DNA from: Methylocaldum sp. 14B | GTDB taxonomy: Bacteria; Pseudomonadota; Gammaproteobacteria; Methylococcales; Methylococcaceae | Direction: 5' to 3' | DNA length: 64,000 nucleotides | NCBI RefSeq assembly: GCF_002005105.1 | Contig: NZ_MSCV01000025.1 | Location: 28,336-92,335, forward strand | In this document: positions 38,723-48,514 of the stretch, piece by piece | Position numbering within the stretch: the first letter of the stretch is position 1 | Layout of the letters: each line of letters begins with the position of its first letter | The notes under the pieces: generated by a model | Told to the model about the DNA's origin: nothing | The model's database searches: none | The model's input: the letters and a program-made list of their open reading frames with translations, nothing else | Made by a program: the position numbers and the translations under genes

Positions 38723-39919
38723 ATGAATCCTCATCTGCAAAAACTACAGCCCTACCCGTTCGAAAAGCTGTCCGAACTCAAGCAAGGAATTACTCCCCCG
38801 GGCGACAAGCCTCATATTGCCCTGTCGATAGGCGAGCCCAAGCATCCGACGCCTCACTTCATTGCCGAAAGCCTGATCGCGCACCTCCACGGGCTGGCCA
38901 ATTACCCGGCCACCAAGGGGCTCTTGGAACTGCGCCGAACCATCGCGGACTGGCTGTCGCGCCGGTTTTCCCTGCCTCCGGCGAGCGTGGACCCGGAACG
39001 CCACGTACTGCCCTGCAACGGGACCCGCGAGGCGTTGTTCTCGTTCGCTCAGTATGTCATCGATGCCGCCGAGCAACCGCTGGTATTGATGCCCAACCCG
39101 TTCTATCAGATCTACGAGGGCGCAGCCCTGCTGGGCGGTGCGGAACCCTATTTTCTCAATACGACACGAGAAACAGGCTATCTGCCGGACTTCGAATCGG
39201 TGCCGGACAAGATTTGGGAACGTTGCCAGCTGATTTACATCTGCTCGCCCGGCAATCCCTCAGGCTCCGTCATTAGCGCCGAGACGCATAGAGCGCTCAT
39301 CAATCTGTCCGAGCGCCATGATTTCATCATCGCTTCGGATGAGTGTTATTCCGAGATTTATCTTGACGAATCGGTTCCGCCTCCAAGCTTGCTGCAGTCT
39401 GCCCATGACATGGGCAATACGGAATTCAAGCGCTGCGTCGTGTTTCATAGCCTCTCCAAGCGTTCCAACGCGCCGGGACTGCGGTCCGGTTTCGTTGCCG
39501 GGGATGCCGATATCCTCAAGCAGTACCAGAGGTATCGCACCTATCACGGCTGCGCGCTCTCGCTGCCGGTTCAGCACGCGAGCATCAAAGCCTGGCAAGA
39601 TGAAAAGCATGTCACGGAAAGCCGAGCGGCGTATCGGCGGAAGTTCTCCGCAGTCCACGATGTTCTGAAGGACCATCTGGATCTGTCGATACCGCCAGGC
39701 GGCTTCTATCTCTGGCCCGATGTCCACCGCGATGATTGCCAATTCGCGCAGGATCTTTATGCGCGGCAAAATCTGACCGTGCTGCCCGGCAGTTTTCTGT
39801 CCCGCGAAGCGCATGGGATCAATCCCGGCCAAAATCATGTCAGGATAGCCTTGGTCGCCCCTCTGGAGGAATGCGTGGAGGCGGCCCACCGCATTCGAGA
39901 GTTCATTCAATCCATGTAA
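38723..39919 (+). CDS. dapC: N-succinyldiaminopimelate aminotransferase
   Basis: DapC transfers an amino group from glutamate to N-succinyl-2-amino-6-ketopimelate in the succinylase branch of lysine/DAP synthesis. The start [16 protein letters not shown] gives 398 residues. It is a fold-type I PLP enzyme: [18 protein letters not shown], the SDECYSEIY aspartate region and the Schiff-base lysine in [17 protein letters not shown]. dapD follows by 16 bases, which supports the role; class I aminotransferases alone are hard to assign. Confidence 0.92.
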   Translation: MNPHLQKLQPYPFEKLSELKQGITPPGDKPHIALSIGEPKHPTPHFIAESLIAHLHGLANYPATKGLLELRRTIADWLSRRFSLPPASVDPERHVLPCNGTREALFSFAQYVIDAAEQPLVLMPNPFYQIYEGAALLGGAEPYFLNTTRETGYLPDFESVPDKIWERCQLIYICSPGNPSGSVISAETHRALINLSERHDFIIASDECYSEIYLDESVPPPSLLQSAHDMGNTEFKRCVVFHSLSKRSNAPGLRSGFVAGDADILKQYQRYRTYHGCALSLPVQHASIKAWQDEKHVTESRAAYRRKFSAVHDVLKDHLDLSIPPGGFYLWPDVHRDDCQFAQDLYARQNLTVLPGSFLSREAHGINPGQNHVRIALVAPLEECVEAAHRIREFIQSM

Positions 39920-39935
39920 ATCGAAAAGTAAAGCC

Positions 39936-40751
39936 ATGTCCTTAGAAAACATCATCAACGAAGCCTTTGAAGACCGAGCCCAGCTCACTCCGACCTCGAC
40001 CAGCGCGGTGATCCGTGAAGCCGTTCAGGAAGCCTTGACGTTGCTGGACAGCGGACGCGCGCGTGTCGCCGAAAAGAAAAATGGGGATTGGGTCGTCAAT
40101 CAATGGCTCAAGAAAGCCGTGCTGCTGTCTTTCCGGATCTCCGACAACCGCATCATGGAAGGCGGCGAGACGAAATATTTCGACAAGGTCGAACCGAAAT
40201 TCGGCGGCTTCAGGCCGGAACACTTTGGCGCCATGAGCGCCCGCGTGGTGCCGCCGGCGACCGTCCGGCGCGGCGCCTACATCGGCCCCGGTGTCGTGCT
40301 GATGCCGTCGTTCGTCAACATCGGCGCTTACGTCGATTCCGGCACGATGGTCGACACCTGGGCGACGGTGGGCTCCTGCGCCCAGATCGGCAAGAACGTG
40401 CACCTGTCCGGCGGCGTCGGTATCGGCGGCGTGCTGGAACCCTTGCAGGCTGCGCCCACCATCATCGAGGACAACTGCTTCATCGGTGCGCGCTCGGAGA
40501 TCGTCGAAGGGGTGATCGTCGAAGAAGGTTCGGTCATCTCCATGGGTGTCTACATCGGCCAGAGTACCAAGATCTACAACCGAATGACCGGCGAGATCAC
40601 TTACGGACGCGTACCGGCCGGCTCGGTGGTGGTATCCGGAAACCTGCCCGCGAAGGATGGAAGCCATAGTCTTTATTGCGCAGTCATCATCAAGCAGGTG
40701 GACGAAAAAACCCGCAGTAAAGTCGGTATCAACGAACTGCTACGCGATTGA
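39936..40751 (+). CDS. dapD: tetrahydrodipicolinate N-succinyltransferase
   Basis: DapD transfers succinyl from succinyl-CoA to tetrahydrodipicolinate, the step before DapC. The 271-residue protein has a helical N-domain, a left-handed beta-helix of hexapeptide repeats (about residues 105-235) and [23 protein letters not shown] near the end, typical of DapD. It is downstream of dapC in one transcript. Confidence 0.97.
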   Translation: MSLENIINEAFEDRAQLTPTSTSAVIREAVQEALTLLDSGRARVAEKKNGDWVVNQWLKKAVLLSFRISDNRIMEGGETKYFDKVEPKFGGFRPEHFGAMSARVVPPATVRRGAYIGPGVVLMPSFVNIGAYVDSGTMVDTWATVGSCAQIGKNVHLSGGVGIGGVLEPLQAAPTIIEDNCFIGARSEIVEGVIVEEGSVISMGVYIGQSTKIYNRMTGEITYGRVPAGSVVVSGNLPAKDGSHSLYCAVIIKQVDEKTRSKVGINELLRD

Positions 40752-40812
40752 TCGAATTCCGAGACGCGCAAATCCATTCGGGAGAGTTCCATCCCAACTA
40801 CGAGGTAATACC

Positions 40813-41217
40813 ATGAAGAAGAGCCTGTTTTTGACTTTCGCCCTGTTGTTTTCGGCAAATGTTTTCGCCTCCACGGACCATTACATCCGTCGTGAGGGCG
40901 ATCATGTCCAGCATCTTAAAATCCGCAAATTCGGAGACGACATCAAGGTGACCATGGACGTGGATTTCGAGCCCACCGGTTCGACCGAGGAAGGCCGGAG
41001 ATCATGTTCCGCGGAAATTTCAGGCGAAGCCAAGGCAGTCAGCGAAAACGAGATCGTGCTGAAAAAACAGGCAGAAGGCGAAGCTCACTATTGCGCGCTG
41101 AGGATTTTGCTGTCCAATGACGGTGCCAAGGTCGAGCAATCGCCGGACTGTAAATATTTCGTCGCAGGCATCTGCCATTTCGACAGCGAAGGGCGAGAAC
41201 TGATCAAGGTTAAATAA
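40813..41217 (+). CDS. small exported protein of unknown function
   Basis: This 134-residue protein starts at 40813 after GAGG and has a clear signal peptide MKKSLFLTFALLFSANVFA cut before STDHY. The mature part is small and polar, with four cysteines (in RRSCSAE, HYCALR, PDCKYF and GICHFD) that could form two disulfides in the periplasm. I recognise no family. It lies 61 bases after dapD and is closed by a strong terminator, so it may be read through from dapD. Confidence 0.75.
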   Translation: MKKSLFLTFALLFSANVFASTDHYIRREGDHVQHLKIRKFGDDIKVTMDVDFEPTGSTEEGRRSCSAEISGEAKAVSENEIVLKKQAEGEAHYCALRILLSNDGAKVEQSPDCKYFVAGICHFDSEGRELIKVK

Positions 41218-41243
41218 ACGGGTTGGTTGTCCTCGAAAATGCG

Positions 41244-41273
41244 AAGCCCTGCTCACACTGCGGGGCTTTTTTT
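41244..41273 (+). terminator. intrinsic terminator
   Basis: An 8-bp stem (agccctgc / gcggggct with one T-G pair, 7-base loop) is followed by a run of seven Ts. It ends the dapC-dapD-small exported protein transcript. Confidence 0.8.
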
Positions 41274-41326
41274 ATCCCAGGAGAGCGTTTCGACTCCTCG
41301 TCGAGTACCGAAGCAGAACGCCACGG

Positions 41327-42727
41327 TCAAATCGTCGACAATTGCTCCGCCATCTCGGCCAAAGTTTGCCGGGGCAACTTGCCGGTCTCCGAACGAGGCA
41401 ATTTGTCCAGCAAATACAAAGGGCGAGGCAGGAAAACCGGATCGAGACGCGCCTGCAATTCTGCAAGCAGCTGTTCCTTAGTCTTGCCGGGAGCTACGGC
41501 GAACGCGATCAGGCGGACGGTCCCTTCAGGGCCATCCGGCAAAAAAAAGACCCCGTCCCGGACCCCGTCTATCTCGTTCAGCACATGATTTAGAGCATCG
41601 AGCGAGGTGCGCTTTCCGGCGATGTTGACCAGATCCGCGTTGCGTCCCAACAGTTTGAACTGCCGAGCGCCACAACATTCGATCAAATCGTTCAACACGA
41701 CAGGTCCGGGAAGATGGTGGGCATCGACCCATGATTCGCCACCTTTCGCCTGAAAACGCACGCCGTCGAACGCATGCCACATGTCGTCTCGACTCGTGCG
41801 GCGGGAGGCAATCGATCCCGCTTCCGTACAGCCGTAAATCTCCAGCACGCGGGTTCGAAACAGACCTTCCGCCTTGGCTGCCCAGTCGCGAGAAAGCGGT
41901 GCCGTAGCGGAGACGATGAGCTCGATCTCCGGAAGATCTTCCCCGGCCTCGATCAGTGCCCGTATGTGCACCGGCGTCGTTACGAGGATTCGCGGCTCCG
42001 GGCACAATTCCAAAGCGGCGCGGATATCGGCCGGAAAAAAAGGCTTACCGGAGTGCAGCGCCATTCCGCCAAGGCAAAGCGGCAGAAGAATACTGGTCTC
42101 GAGACCGTACATGTGCTGCGGCGGTACCGTGGCGATGACACTAGCCGACTGCTCCGGCCTCAAACCTAGGCCAGCCCCGATCAGTTTCGCACTCTCGCAA
42201 AAGCTCAGCCACGTTTTGACGTGAGCTTTCGGCTGGCCTGTGCTACCGGACGTAAACGCGATTGCAACTACTCGATCTCCCGGAATCTCCGGGATGTAAG
42301 CGTCCTGGCGTGGCGTCTGTCGTGGGCTGCAATCGTAACGGACGATCGTATCAAGTCCTTCCGGAAAATCCGGACCGTCAACCAGGGAATAAAGCTGCGG
42401 ATAGTGTTCCGTCACTTGCTGCAAGACCCTAGGTGCCCGGCTCGGCGGCAGCAGGTTGATCTGCCCTTTGAGCACGGCTGCGGCGAAAGCCGCAAGAAAC
42501 CGGTATCGGTTCTCGCAGAGATTGACCATGTAAGGACGATCGGGGAGATTTGCCGCCAGATTGATTACTTCCCGGAAAAATTCGCCCAAAGTTATGGAAC
42601 GGCCGTTATCAATAGCGATAATTCGGGCATCGCTAAAACGGTCGATCAATGGATAGTGCGGCCTGAGGAGGCTGGCGCCGTGGGAAATGATTTTGTCTTG
42701 ATATTTTGTTAATGGCCTGTTTGGCAC
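41327..42727 (-). CDS. AMP-dependent acyl/aryl ligase, orphan
   Basis: This 466-residue member of the ANL superfamily has the P-loop TSGSTGQPKAHVK (about 167-179), YGCTEAGSI and the C-terminal catalytic lysine in RSETGKLPRQTL. It would adenylate a carboxylic acid and transfer it to CoA or an ACP. It resembles the short ligases found in aryl polyene and xanthomonadin-type clusters, but no ACP, ketosynthase or glycosyltransferase is adjacent, so the substrate is unknown. The start is a GTG at 42727 with no strong Shine-Dalgarno. Confidence 0.82.
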   Translation of the reverse strand: MPNRPLTKYQDKIISHGASLLRPHYPLIDRFSDARIIAIDNGRSITLGEFFREVINLAANLPDRPYMVNLCENRYRFLAAFAAAVLKGQINLLPPSRAPRVLQQVTEHYPQLYSLVDGPDFPEGLDTIVRYDCSPRQTPRQDAYIPEIPGDRVVAIAFTSGSTGQPKAHVKTWLSFCESAKLIGAGLGLRPEQSASVIATVPPQHMYGLETSILLPLCLGGMALHSGKPFFPADIRAALELCPEPRILVTTPVHIRALIEAGEDLPEIELIVSATAPLSRDWAAKAEGLFRTRVLEIYGCTEAGSIASRRTSRDDMWHAFDGVRFQAKGGESWVDAHHLPGPVVLNDLIECCGARQFKLLGRNADLVNIAGKRTSLDALNHVLNEIDGVRDGVFFLPDGPEGTVRLIAFAVAPGKTKEQLLAELQARLDPVFLPRPLYLLDKLPRSETGKLPRQTLAEMAEQLSTI

Positions 42728-43064
42728 GGGTGTTATTCGCTATTTTTAGGATGACTTTTGCGCAAAAACTATACGCAAAGCGCTAAGGTATTTAAATGAA
42801 GCGACTGTATTCTCTTGTATACGAACCGTAACTCCTTTGGAGCCGGCGATCCATCTCCCGCTTTTGCTAAAAGAATTACTGCAATACGACCTGCCTGCAA
42901 AACGTCGCGCCAATTTGCCGGACTGAAACACTGAAAACCGCTCCAAACTCGACTTAAACCAGCAGATAAATTTACAAGCTTCGGCACAATCTGGTATTAA
43001 GGGAATGGCGCTTCATTTCGCGCTCCGTGTCGATCTAAGTTCAACAACCTCAAGGAGAATTCCA
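42728..43064. other. 337-base gap between the ligase and the DUF3015 gene
   Basis: No supportable gene is seen. It holds the divergent control regions: a sigma-70-like promoter for the DUF3015 gene (listed separately) and, presumably, that of the ligase. Confidence 0.4.
42971..43000 (+). promoter_or_regulatory. probable promoter of the DUF3015 gene
   Basis: TTTACA and TATTAA are 18 bases apart, about 65 bases before the ATG, which is preceded by AAGGAG. Confidence 0.5.
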
Positions 43065-43577
43065 ATGAAAAAGATGATGACAGTGGTGGGTGGTTTGTTG
43101 TTAATCAGTCCTATCCTAGCCCACGCGACCAGCCATACCCAAGGAGCCGGTCCCAGGGGAGATGGCGCGAGTGGTTGCGGCTGGGGAGCGTTGCTGTTCG
43201 ACGGCAACAGCGGCGTCGGCGCCCATTCACTCGCGATTACCACCAATGGAAGCTTCGGCAATAACACTTTCGGTATATCGTCCGGCACCAACGGTTGCGA
43301 CGCCAACCAAACCATTCGCTACAGGGGCGGCCGCATGTACATCGGGGCCAACATGACCAAGCTGGCCGAGGACATGTCTCGCGGAAACGGCGAAACACTT
43401 GCCGGGCTTTCCGAAGTTATGGGCATCGCAAAAGAAGATCGCCTGGCCTTTTTCGCGCTGGTCAAGAAACATTTCGCCGTGATTTATCCGCGAGAATCCG
43501 TTACCAGCGACGAGGTAATGGACGCCTTGATCGTCGTGATGAAGTCCGACTCCGCATTGGCGAAGTACGTCGGCTGA
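43065..43577 (+). CDS. DUF3015 exported protein
   Basis: This 170-residue protein has a signal peptide (MKKMMTVVGGLLLISPILAHA). The mature protein begins with a Gly-rich stretch, GASGCGWGALLFDGNSG, and has ITTNGSFGNNTFGISSGTNGC, the DUF3015 pattern; a helical C-terminal half follows. The function is unknown. The start at 43065 follows AAGGAG. A DUF4105 gene lies directly downstream, separated by a probable terminator. Confidence 0.88.
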   Translation: MKKMMTVVGGLLLISPILAHATSHTQGAGPRGDGASGCGWGALLFDGNSGVGAHSLAITTNGSFGNNTFGISSGTNGCDANQTIRYRGGRMYIGANMTKLAEDMSRGNGETLAGLSEVMGIAKEDRLAFFALVKKHFAVIYPRESVTSDEVMDALIVVMKSDSALAKYVG

Positions 43578-43589
43578 TCCCTGGCTTGC

Positions 43590-43625
43590 GAGGCGCTCCC
43601 CGAAATATGAAGCGCCTCTTCTTTC
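43590..43625 (+). terminator. probable terminator after the DUF3015 gene
   Basis: GAGGCGCT and AGCGCCTC form an 8-bp stem with a 13-base loop, followed by TTCTTTC. The T-run is broken, so read-through into the DUF4105 gene is likely. Confidence 0.55.
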
Positions 43626-43632
43626 ATCCGCC

Positions 43633-45516
43633 GTGAAGTCGCTCTTATGCCTCGTTGTTGTTCTGACATTTCAGACGGCAGCTTTCCGCGCCTTTGGGTC
43701 GGAAAATCCCTCGATACTGCTTCGACAGGCGCGAGCGATGCGTCTGCACGACGACCCTACCTGGCTGGCCCTGGGCCATTACCGGCGCACTCCCTTCGGA
43801 GACTGGGCCAGCGATGCGGACGACCCGGCCTTTTTTCTTGCCGAAACGGGTCAACACGATCCCGACGCGGAATTATCCGCCACCCTTCTAGCCTATTTTG
43901 CGCCAGGAGACGGAGACGAGCACCCTCGGTGCCGATTTCCCGCTCGTTATCATTGGCTAAAAAGCCGGCTCGATTTCGGCGGTTCGCTATCTTCGGATCA
44001 CGACTGCAAAGCGTTTTCCGAATGGACCGAGACCCTGAAGGCCCATTCGGTAAGCCTGATCTTTCCCGCATCCTACCTGAACAGCCCGTCATCCATGTTC
44101 GGGCATACTTTTTTGCGCCTGGACCGCGAAAATCAGGATGAAAATGCACGTCTGCTGGCCCATACGATCAATTATGCGGCGGACGTGAATGTGGCGGACA
44201 ACGAATTGTTCTACGCGTACCGAGGTCTGTTCGGTGGCTATCCGGGCGTGATTTCGGTACAGCCGTTTTATGAAAAAGTTAAGGAATACAGCGACTTCGA
44301 AAACCGCGATATTTGGGAATATTCCCTTAACCTGTCGCCCGCCGAAACCGCGCAACTGATCCGTCACGTCTGGGAAATTCGGCCGATTCGGTTCGACTAT
44401 TACTTTATCGGAGAAAACTGCTCTTATCGTATTTTGAGCTTGCTGGATGTCGTGCGTCCGGCTCTTGCGCTTCGGGAGAAATTTCCCTACCGCTCCATTC
44501 CCTCGGATACCGTGCGCGCCATCGTTGATGCGGGATTGGTCGAGCATGTGGATTACCGTCCATCCGCGGCAGCGGTGTTGAACGAGCATACCCGCCAGCT
44601 CACGTCTGACCAACGCCGCGTGGCCAGACAGTTGGCAGATGGAAAAATCGCGCTGGACAGCGCTGCTCTTAGACCGATGTCTGCCGCCGAACAAGCGGCT
44701 ACACTGGAGACGGCATACGAGTCTTTGCGCTACCGGTCGTTGGCCGACAAATTGCCGAGGGAGCGTGTTGCCGGTCTGAGTTATAAACTCCTGCTGGCCC
44801 GCAGCCGGATCGATGACGTTTCACCGCTAAAACCGCCGGAGCGTCCGGCCACTCGGGATGATGAAGGGCACAAGCCTTGGCGCGCCGACCTCGGCTTCGG
44901 TTTTTTCGATCATACGGCGTTCGGCTCATTCCGATTGCGCTCCGCCTATCACGATCTGACCGATCCTTTAGCCGGCTACCGGCTGGGAGCCCAGATCAAA
45001 TTTCTCGATGCCAGTGTCCGGTATTACGAAGACGAGAGATTCCGCGTCGAAGCCGTGGATGTCATCAATATCGCATCATTAACCCCGCGCACAGAGTTTA
45101 TCCAGCCCTTGTCCTGGTCCGTCGGCCTCGGCGCCCGGCGAAAATTGCTTGAAACCGGCCGACCGTTGGTCGGCTATCTGGACGGAGGCGTCGGTTTGAG
45201 CTACAGCATCGGCGACGGAATGATCTTCGGCCTAGTGAACGGCACGCTTGAAGTAAGCGAGTCGGTTCGACCGAACGTCGATATCGGGCTTGGCCCCCGC
45301 ATCGGCTGGCTGTATCGCGGCCTGGGCGGGCAGGGACTGCTGGACTTTCGAATTGACTGCTATATCGTGGAAGACGAGTATTGCACGGGCGGATTGCGCT
45401 TGGACCATACGGTGAATCTAGGCAAGGACTATGCGCTGAACCTGCGTCTCGGCCGAGACCGGGGAGAGCGTACTTATGCGAGTGAATTTCTTTTGTCGGT
45501 GCGGCGGTATTTTTGA
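43633..45516 (+). CDS. DUF4105 envelope protein
   Basis: This 627-residue protein begins at a GTG with a signal-like peptide (MKSLLCLVVVLTFQ..., about residues 1-22). The DUF4105 domain (about 115-290) has FPASYLNSPSSMFGHTFLRLD and FDYYFIGENCSYRILSLLD. The conserved His and Cys of these motifs resemble a papain/NlpC-type active-site pair, so a periplasmic thiol-dependent acyl or peptide-transfer reaction is possible. The C-terminal 250 residues have alternating hydrophobic strands ending in F (FLLSVRRYF), like an outer-membrane barrel end. The function is unknown. Confidence 0.85.
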   Translation: MKSLLCLVVVLTFQTAAFRAFGSENPSILLRQARAMRLHDDPTWLALGHYRRTPFGDWASDADDPAFFLAETGQHDPDAELSATLLAYFAPGDGDEHPRCRFPARYHWLKSRLDFGGSLSSDHDCKAFSEWTETLKAHSVSLIFPASYLNSPSSMFGHTFLRLDRENQDENARLLAHTINYAADVNVADNELFYAYRGLFGGYPGVISVQPFYEKVKEYSDFENRDIWEYSLNLSPAETAQLIRHVWEIRPIRFDYYFIGENCSYRILSLLDVVRPALALREKFPYRSIPSDTVRAIVDAGLVEHVDYRPSAAAVLNEHTRQLTSDQRRVARQLADGKIALDSAALRPMSAAEQAATLETAYESLRYRSLADKLPRERVAGLSYKLLLARSRIDDVSPLKPPERPATRDDEGHKPWRADLGFGFFDHTAFGSFRLRSAYHDLTDPLAGYRLGAQIKFLDASVRYYEDERFRVEAVDVINIASLTPRTEFIQPLSWSVGLGARRKLLETGRPLVGYLDGGVGLSYSIGDGMIFGLVNGTLEVSESVRPNVDIGLGPRIGWLYRGLGGQGLLDFRIDCYIVEDEYCTGGLRLDHTVNLGKDYALNLRLGRDRGERTYASEFLLSVRRYF

Positions 45517-45569
45517 GAGTCGAACAAATATTGCCGCGTATTTGCATCCGGCGCTGATGGAGCATTACC

Positions 45570-46409
45570 GTGTCCCGATGCTTTTTCCGAAATCTTTTGA
45601 TTATTCCGTTCGCCCTTAGCCTTTCCGGATGCGCCAGCCTGCTTTTTTATCCGGACCGGGCGATGCGGCTCACACCCGATGCCTTAGGCCTGAAATACGA
45701 AGATGTGAACCTGGTCACCCCAGACGGGATTAAATTGCACGGCTGGTTCTTGTTTGCTCGCGGCGCCCCGCGCGGAACGGTATTTTTCCTCCACGGCAAT
45801 GCCCAGAACATCAGCACTCACATCTATAGCGTCGCCTGGCTGCCGGAAAAAGGATATCAGGTGTTTCTCCTCGACTATCGCGGCTATGGACTATCCGACG
45901 GCTCGCCAGGTCTGCCGGAAGTGTTGACCGATGTGGCTACAGGCTTTCAATGGCTTTTGAGCGAACCTCGCGTAGCGAACAGAAACCTTTTCCTTGTCGG
46001 CCAAAGCCTAGGTGCAAACTTGGGCGCCTACTACGCGGGCGCGAATCCGGAAGCGCGGCAACGCTTAACTGCGATCGTTTTGGATGCGCCTTTTGCCAGC
46101 TATCGCGAAATCACCCGTGACAAACTGGCCCAAGTCCCGATCACGTGGCCGCTACAGTATCCGCTCTCCCGGCTGATGCCGGACGACTATAGCCCGATCA
46201 AAAATATCGCCGAGATATCACCATTGCCGCTGCTCATCATCTGCAGCGAAACCGATGACATAGTGCCGGCCCGTCACAGCATCACGCTGTTCGAAGCGGC
46301 CGGCGAACCCAAGTCGCTCTGGGTCACCGAAGGATTTCACATCGCCACCTTTGGTCAAGAGAAGAACCGCCAACGCTTGCTCTCTTTTCTCGAGGAACAC
46401 GGACGCTAA
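45570..46409 (+). CDS. alpha/beta-hydrolase lipoprotein
   Basis: This 279-residue protein has a lipobox (LSGC, Cys at about 21), so it should be a lipoprotein. The fold is the BEM46/YfhR-like hydrolase: oxyanion region FFLHGNAQN, nucleophile motif GQSLG, acid in SETDDIVP and His in GFHIATF. A GTG start at 45570 follows GGAG. It is 53 bases after the DUF4105 gene on the same strand, so it may serve the same envelope process. The substrate is unknown. Confidence 0.88.
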   Translation: MSRCFFRNLLIIPFALSLSGCASLLFYPDRAMRLTPDALGLKYEDVNLVTPDGIKLHGWFLFARGAPRGTVFFLHGNAQNISTHIYSVAWLPEKGYQVFLLDYRGYGLSDGSPGLPEVLTDVATGFQWLLSEPRVANRNLFLVGQSLGANLGAYYAGANPEARQRLTAIVLDAPFASYREITRDKLAQVPITWPLQYPLSRLMPDDYSPIKNIAEISPLPLLIICSETDDIVPARHSITLFEAAGEPKSLWVTEGFHIATFGQEKNRQRLLSFLEEHGR

Positions 46410-46430
46410 ACGCTCCAGCGACCAACAATC

Positions 46431-47156
46431 TTATGCCTTGAACGAAATGGCCGTACCGAGGGACAACTTTAAGTCGCAATCGGCGCGTCCACAGTTGACT
46501 GCGATTTCAATCAGTCCGATTGAGTTTTGATACCAGAAGGCTTGGCCGGCGGGAACCGAACAAAATGTGTTAGCCTGCCGTAACGACTGGCCATTTGCAC
46601 AGAGCGTCATTCCGCAGTATTCAGTCCTGTGCCGCATTCCAGTAATGGCATTGCCGTAGTGATCGAAATAGATGATCTCGGCGAGATCGGACGGCCATTC
46701 GATCAGATCCGGTTTCTGATGGTTGTGGCTCGCCCAGCTGAAGTCATGGGTGGCAATGCGTGCAGCGATAGGAGCGAAAAGATCGCGGCCGTGAAAACTC
46801 GACGAGAGCATCCTTGGACGCCAATCGATCACCCGCCATTCCGCTTCGGCCGATTGCGCTGCCACAGTATTGAGGAGACCGTTATCCGGCCCCACAAACC
46901 ATTGCCCATCCGCTTGTAGAACAACCGGCAACCGTTCACCGCCGACGCCGGGATCGACCACGGCAAGAAATACGCTACCGGTCGGAAGTTGTTTGCACAG
47001 GGCTGCGAGCAGATATGAACTCCACCGGGGCTCGCCCATGGGTGCGTTGCTAACGAGATTTACAATGTCGACTCCCGGCGCCCGCAATCGCAGCACCGCT
47101 TCCATTTGCCCAAGATACGGCCCGTCTGAACCGAAATCGGTAAATAGAAAAATCAT
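46431..47156 (-). CDS. SAM hydroxide adenosyltransferase (DUF62 family)
   Basis: Members cut S-adenosylmethionine to adenosine and methionine with water; the family also includes fluorinase and chlorinase. The 241-residue protein has LFTDFGSDGPYLGQM, VVDPGVGG, GPDNGLL and SFHGRDLFAP. The conserved R-D-H set of the hydroxide type is present in FHGRD, and no halogenase neighbour is seen, so hydrolysis is the better call. It converges on the hydrolase gene and lies 42 bases beyond the tatC stop. The physiological role is unclear. Confidence 0.88.
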   Translation of the reverse strand: MIFLFTDFGSDGPYLGQMEAVLRLRAPGVDIVNLVSNAPMGEPRWSSYLLAALCKQLPTGSVFLAVVDPGVGGERLPVVLQADGQWFVGPDNGLLNTVAAQSAEAEWRVIDWRPRMLSSSFHGRDLFAPIAARIATHDFSWASHNHQKPDLIEWPSDLAEIIYFDHYGNAITGMRHRTEYCGMTLCANGQSLRQANTFCSVPAGQAFWYQNSIGLIEIAVNCGRADCDLKLSLGTAISFKA

Positions 47157-47197
47157 ATCGGTGTCAGCAACAGCGGATTGACGGCTATGGTCTGACC

Positions 47198-47947
47198 TTA
47201 CTCGTCTTGGAGGTTTGGAATCTGCTCTATGCGTCTAGGCCGAAACAATCGCGAAAATACAAGCCCCAACTCGAACAGCAGCCAGATGGGCACTGCCAAA
47301 AGACTTTGCGAAACCACGTCGGGAGGTGAAAGCACCATTCCGATGACAAAAGCGGCCACAATAATGTAAGGCCGTTTTTCGGACAGGCTCTCTCGGGTAG
47401 AAATGCCGCTCCAAATTAGCACGATGGTCGCAATTGGAACCTCAAACGAGACCCCGAAAGCGAAGAACAAAGTTAGTACGAAATCCAGGTAATGCGTAAT
47501 ATCGGTCATTACCGCTACTCCCGCCGGCGCCGTTGCGGTCAGGAACCCGAAAATCAGAGGGAAGACCAGATAATAGGCAAACGCCATACCCCCATAAAAC
47601 AGCACTGTACTTGCAAACAGAAGCGGCAGCACCAGACGGCGCTCATGCTCATATAAGCCCGGCGCGACAAAGGCCCAAACTTGGTAAAGAATATACGGTA
47701 TCGACAGGAAAACCGCCGCCACCAGCGTAAGCTTGAACGGTGTCAGGAATGGCGAGGCGACATCGATCGCGATCATTTGCGAACCGGGCGGCAAATGCTT
47801 CATGAGCGGCCCTGCCAAATAAGCGTAGATCTCGTTGGCAAAATAGGCCATGCTCATAAAAACAAACAAAACCACGAGTATGCACCGCAGCAGTCTATCC
47901 CGTAGTTCTACTAGGTGAGAAATAAAAGGTTGCTCGGTGTCTTGCAT
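47198..47947 (-). CDS. tatC: Sec-independent translocase protein TatC
   Basis: TatC is the six-helix core that reads the twin-arginine signal. The start at 47947 ([22 protein letters not shown]) matches the E. coli N-terminus and gives 249 residues; a frame extending to 47980 would overlap tat[13 protein letters not shown] and the ELG...FSRLF tail are typical. It is last in tatA-tatB-tatC. Confidence 0.95.
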   Translation of the reverse strand: MQDTEQPFISHLVELRDRLLRCILVVLFVFMSMAYFANEIYAYLAGPLMKHLPPGSQMIAIDVASPFLTPFKLTLVAAVFLSIPYILYQVWAFVAPGLYEHERRLVLPLLFASTVLFYGGMAFAYYLVFPLIFGFLTATAPAGVAVMTDITHYLDFVLTLFFAFGVSFEVPIATIVLIWSGISTRESLSEKRPYIIVAAFVIGMVLSPPDVVSQSLLAVPIWLLFELGLVFSRLFRPRRIEQIPNLQDE

Positions 47948-47966
47948 CTGTCCCCGACTATACTTT

Positions 47967-48293
47967 TTATAGTTCACCATCGCGGTGCTTAGAAGCAGGC
48001 TCTTTTTCGTCCGTTTCGTTCGGATCAGATATCGACACGCGATCTTTCTTTTTGCCAGGTCGCACCGGAGTCGATAATAACTCCACCTTTTTCTTTTCTT
48101 CTAATAAAGATTGACGCAACTCTTGCAACTGAAGCTCATGGTCAATTTCTTGCCTCACCGAAGCGGCCATTGCACGAGCCCTTCGAACCCACAGTGCGAC
48201 CTCTCTTGCCACCTTGGGTAGACGCTCCGGACCGAACACCAGAAGCGATACGACACCTACCAAGACCAATTCCCAAAAGCCAATATCGAACAT
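47967..48293 (-). CDS. tatB: Sec-independent translocase protein TatB
   Basis: TatB docks the substrate with TatC. The 108-residue protein has the N-terminal helix [26 protein letters not shown] with the glycine-proline hinge and an amphipathic helix ([20 protein letters not shown]). The tail is polar. It lies 17 bases after tatA. Confidence 0.94.
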   Translation of the reverse strand: MFDIGFWELVLVGVVSLLVFGPERLPKVAREVALWVRRARAMAASVRQEIDHELQLQELRQSLLEEKKKVELLSTPVRPGKKKDRVSISDPNETDEKEPASKHRDGEL

Positions 48294-48310
48294 GCTTTTT
48301 TGAATCGTTG

Positions 48311-48514
48311 TTAGGTCGTCTTGTCTTTGTTCTCGTGGACCGCCTCTCCGTCGATCGTCCTCCCGGATTTCTCTTCGTCCCCCTCGCTCATCGCACTACG
48401 AAAACTCTTTATTGCCGATCCCAGATCGCCGCCAATGTTACGTAGTCGTTTGGTGCCGAACAGCAACAGTACGATCAAGAAAAGGAGCAGTAGCTCCCAT
48501 ATACCGATACCCAT
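48311..48514 (-). CDS. tatA: Sec-independent translocase protein TatA
   Basis: TatA oligomers form the translocation path. The ATG at 48514 ([20 protein letters not shown]) follows GGAG at 8 bases, giving 67 residues; the frame opens further upstream without homology. The [21 protein letters not shown] hinge and amphipathic helix are standard. Confidence 0.93.
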   Translation of the reverse strand: MGIGIWELLLLFLIVLLLFGTKRLRNIGGDLGSAIKSFRSAMSEGDEEKSGRTIDGEAVHENKDKTT

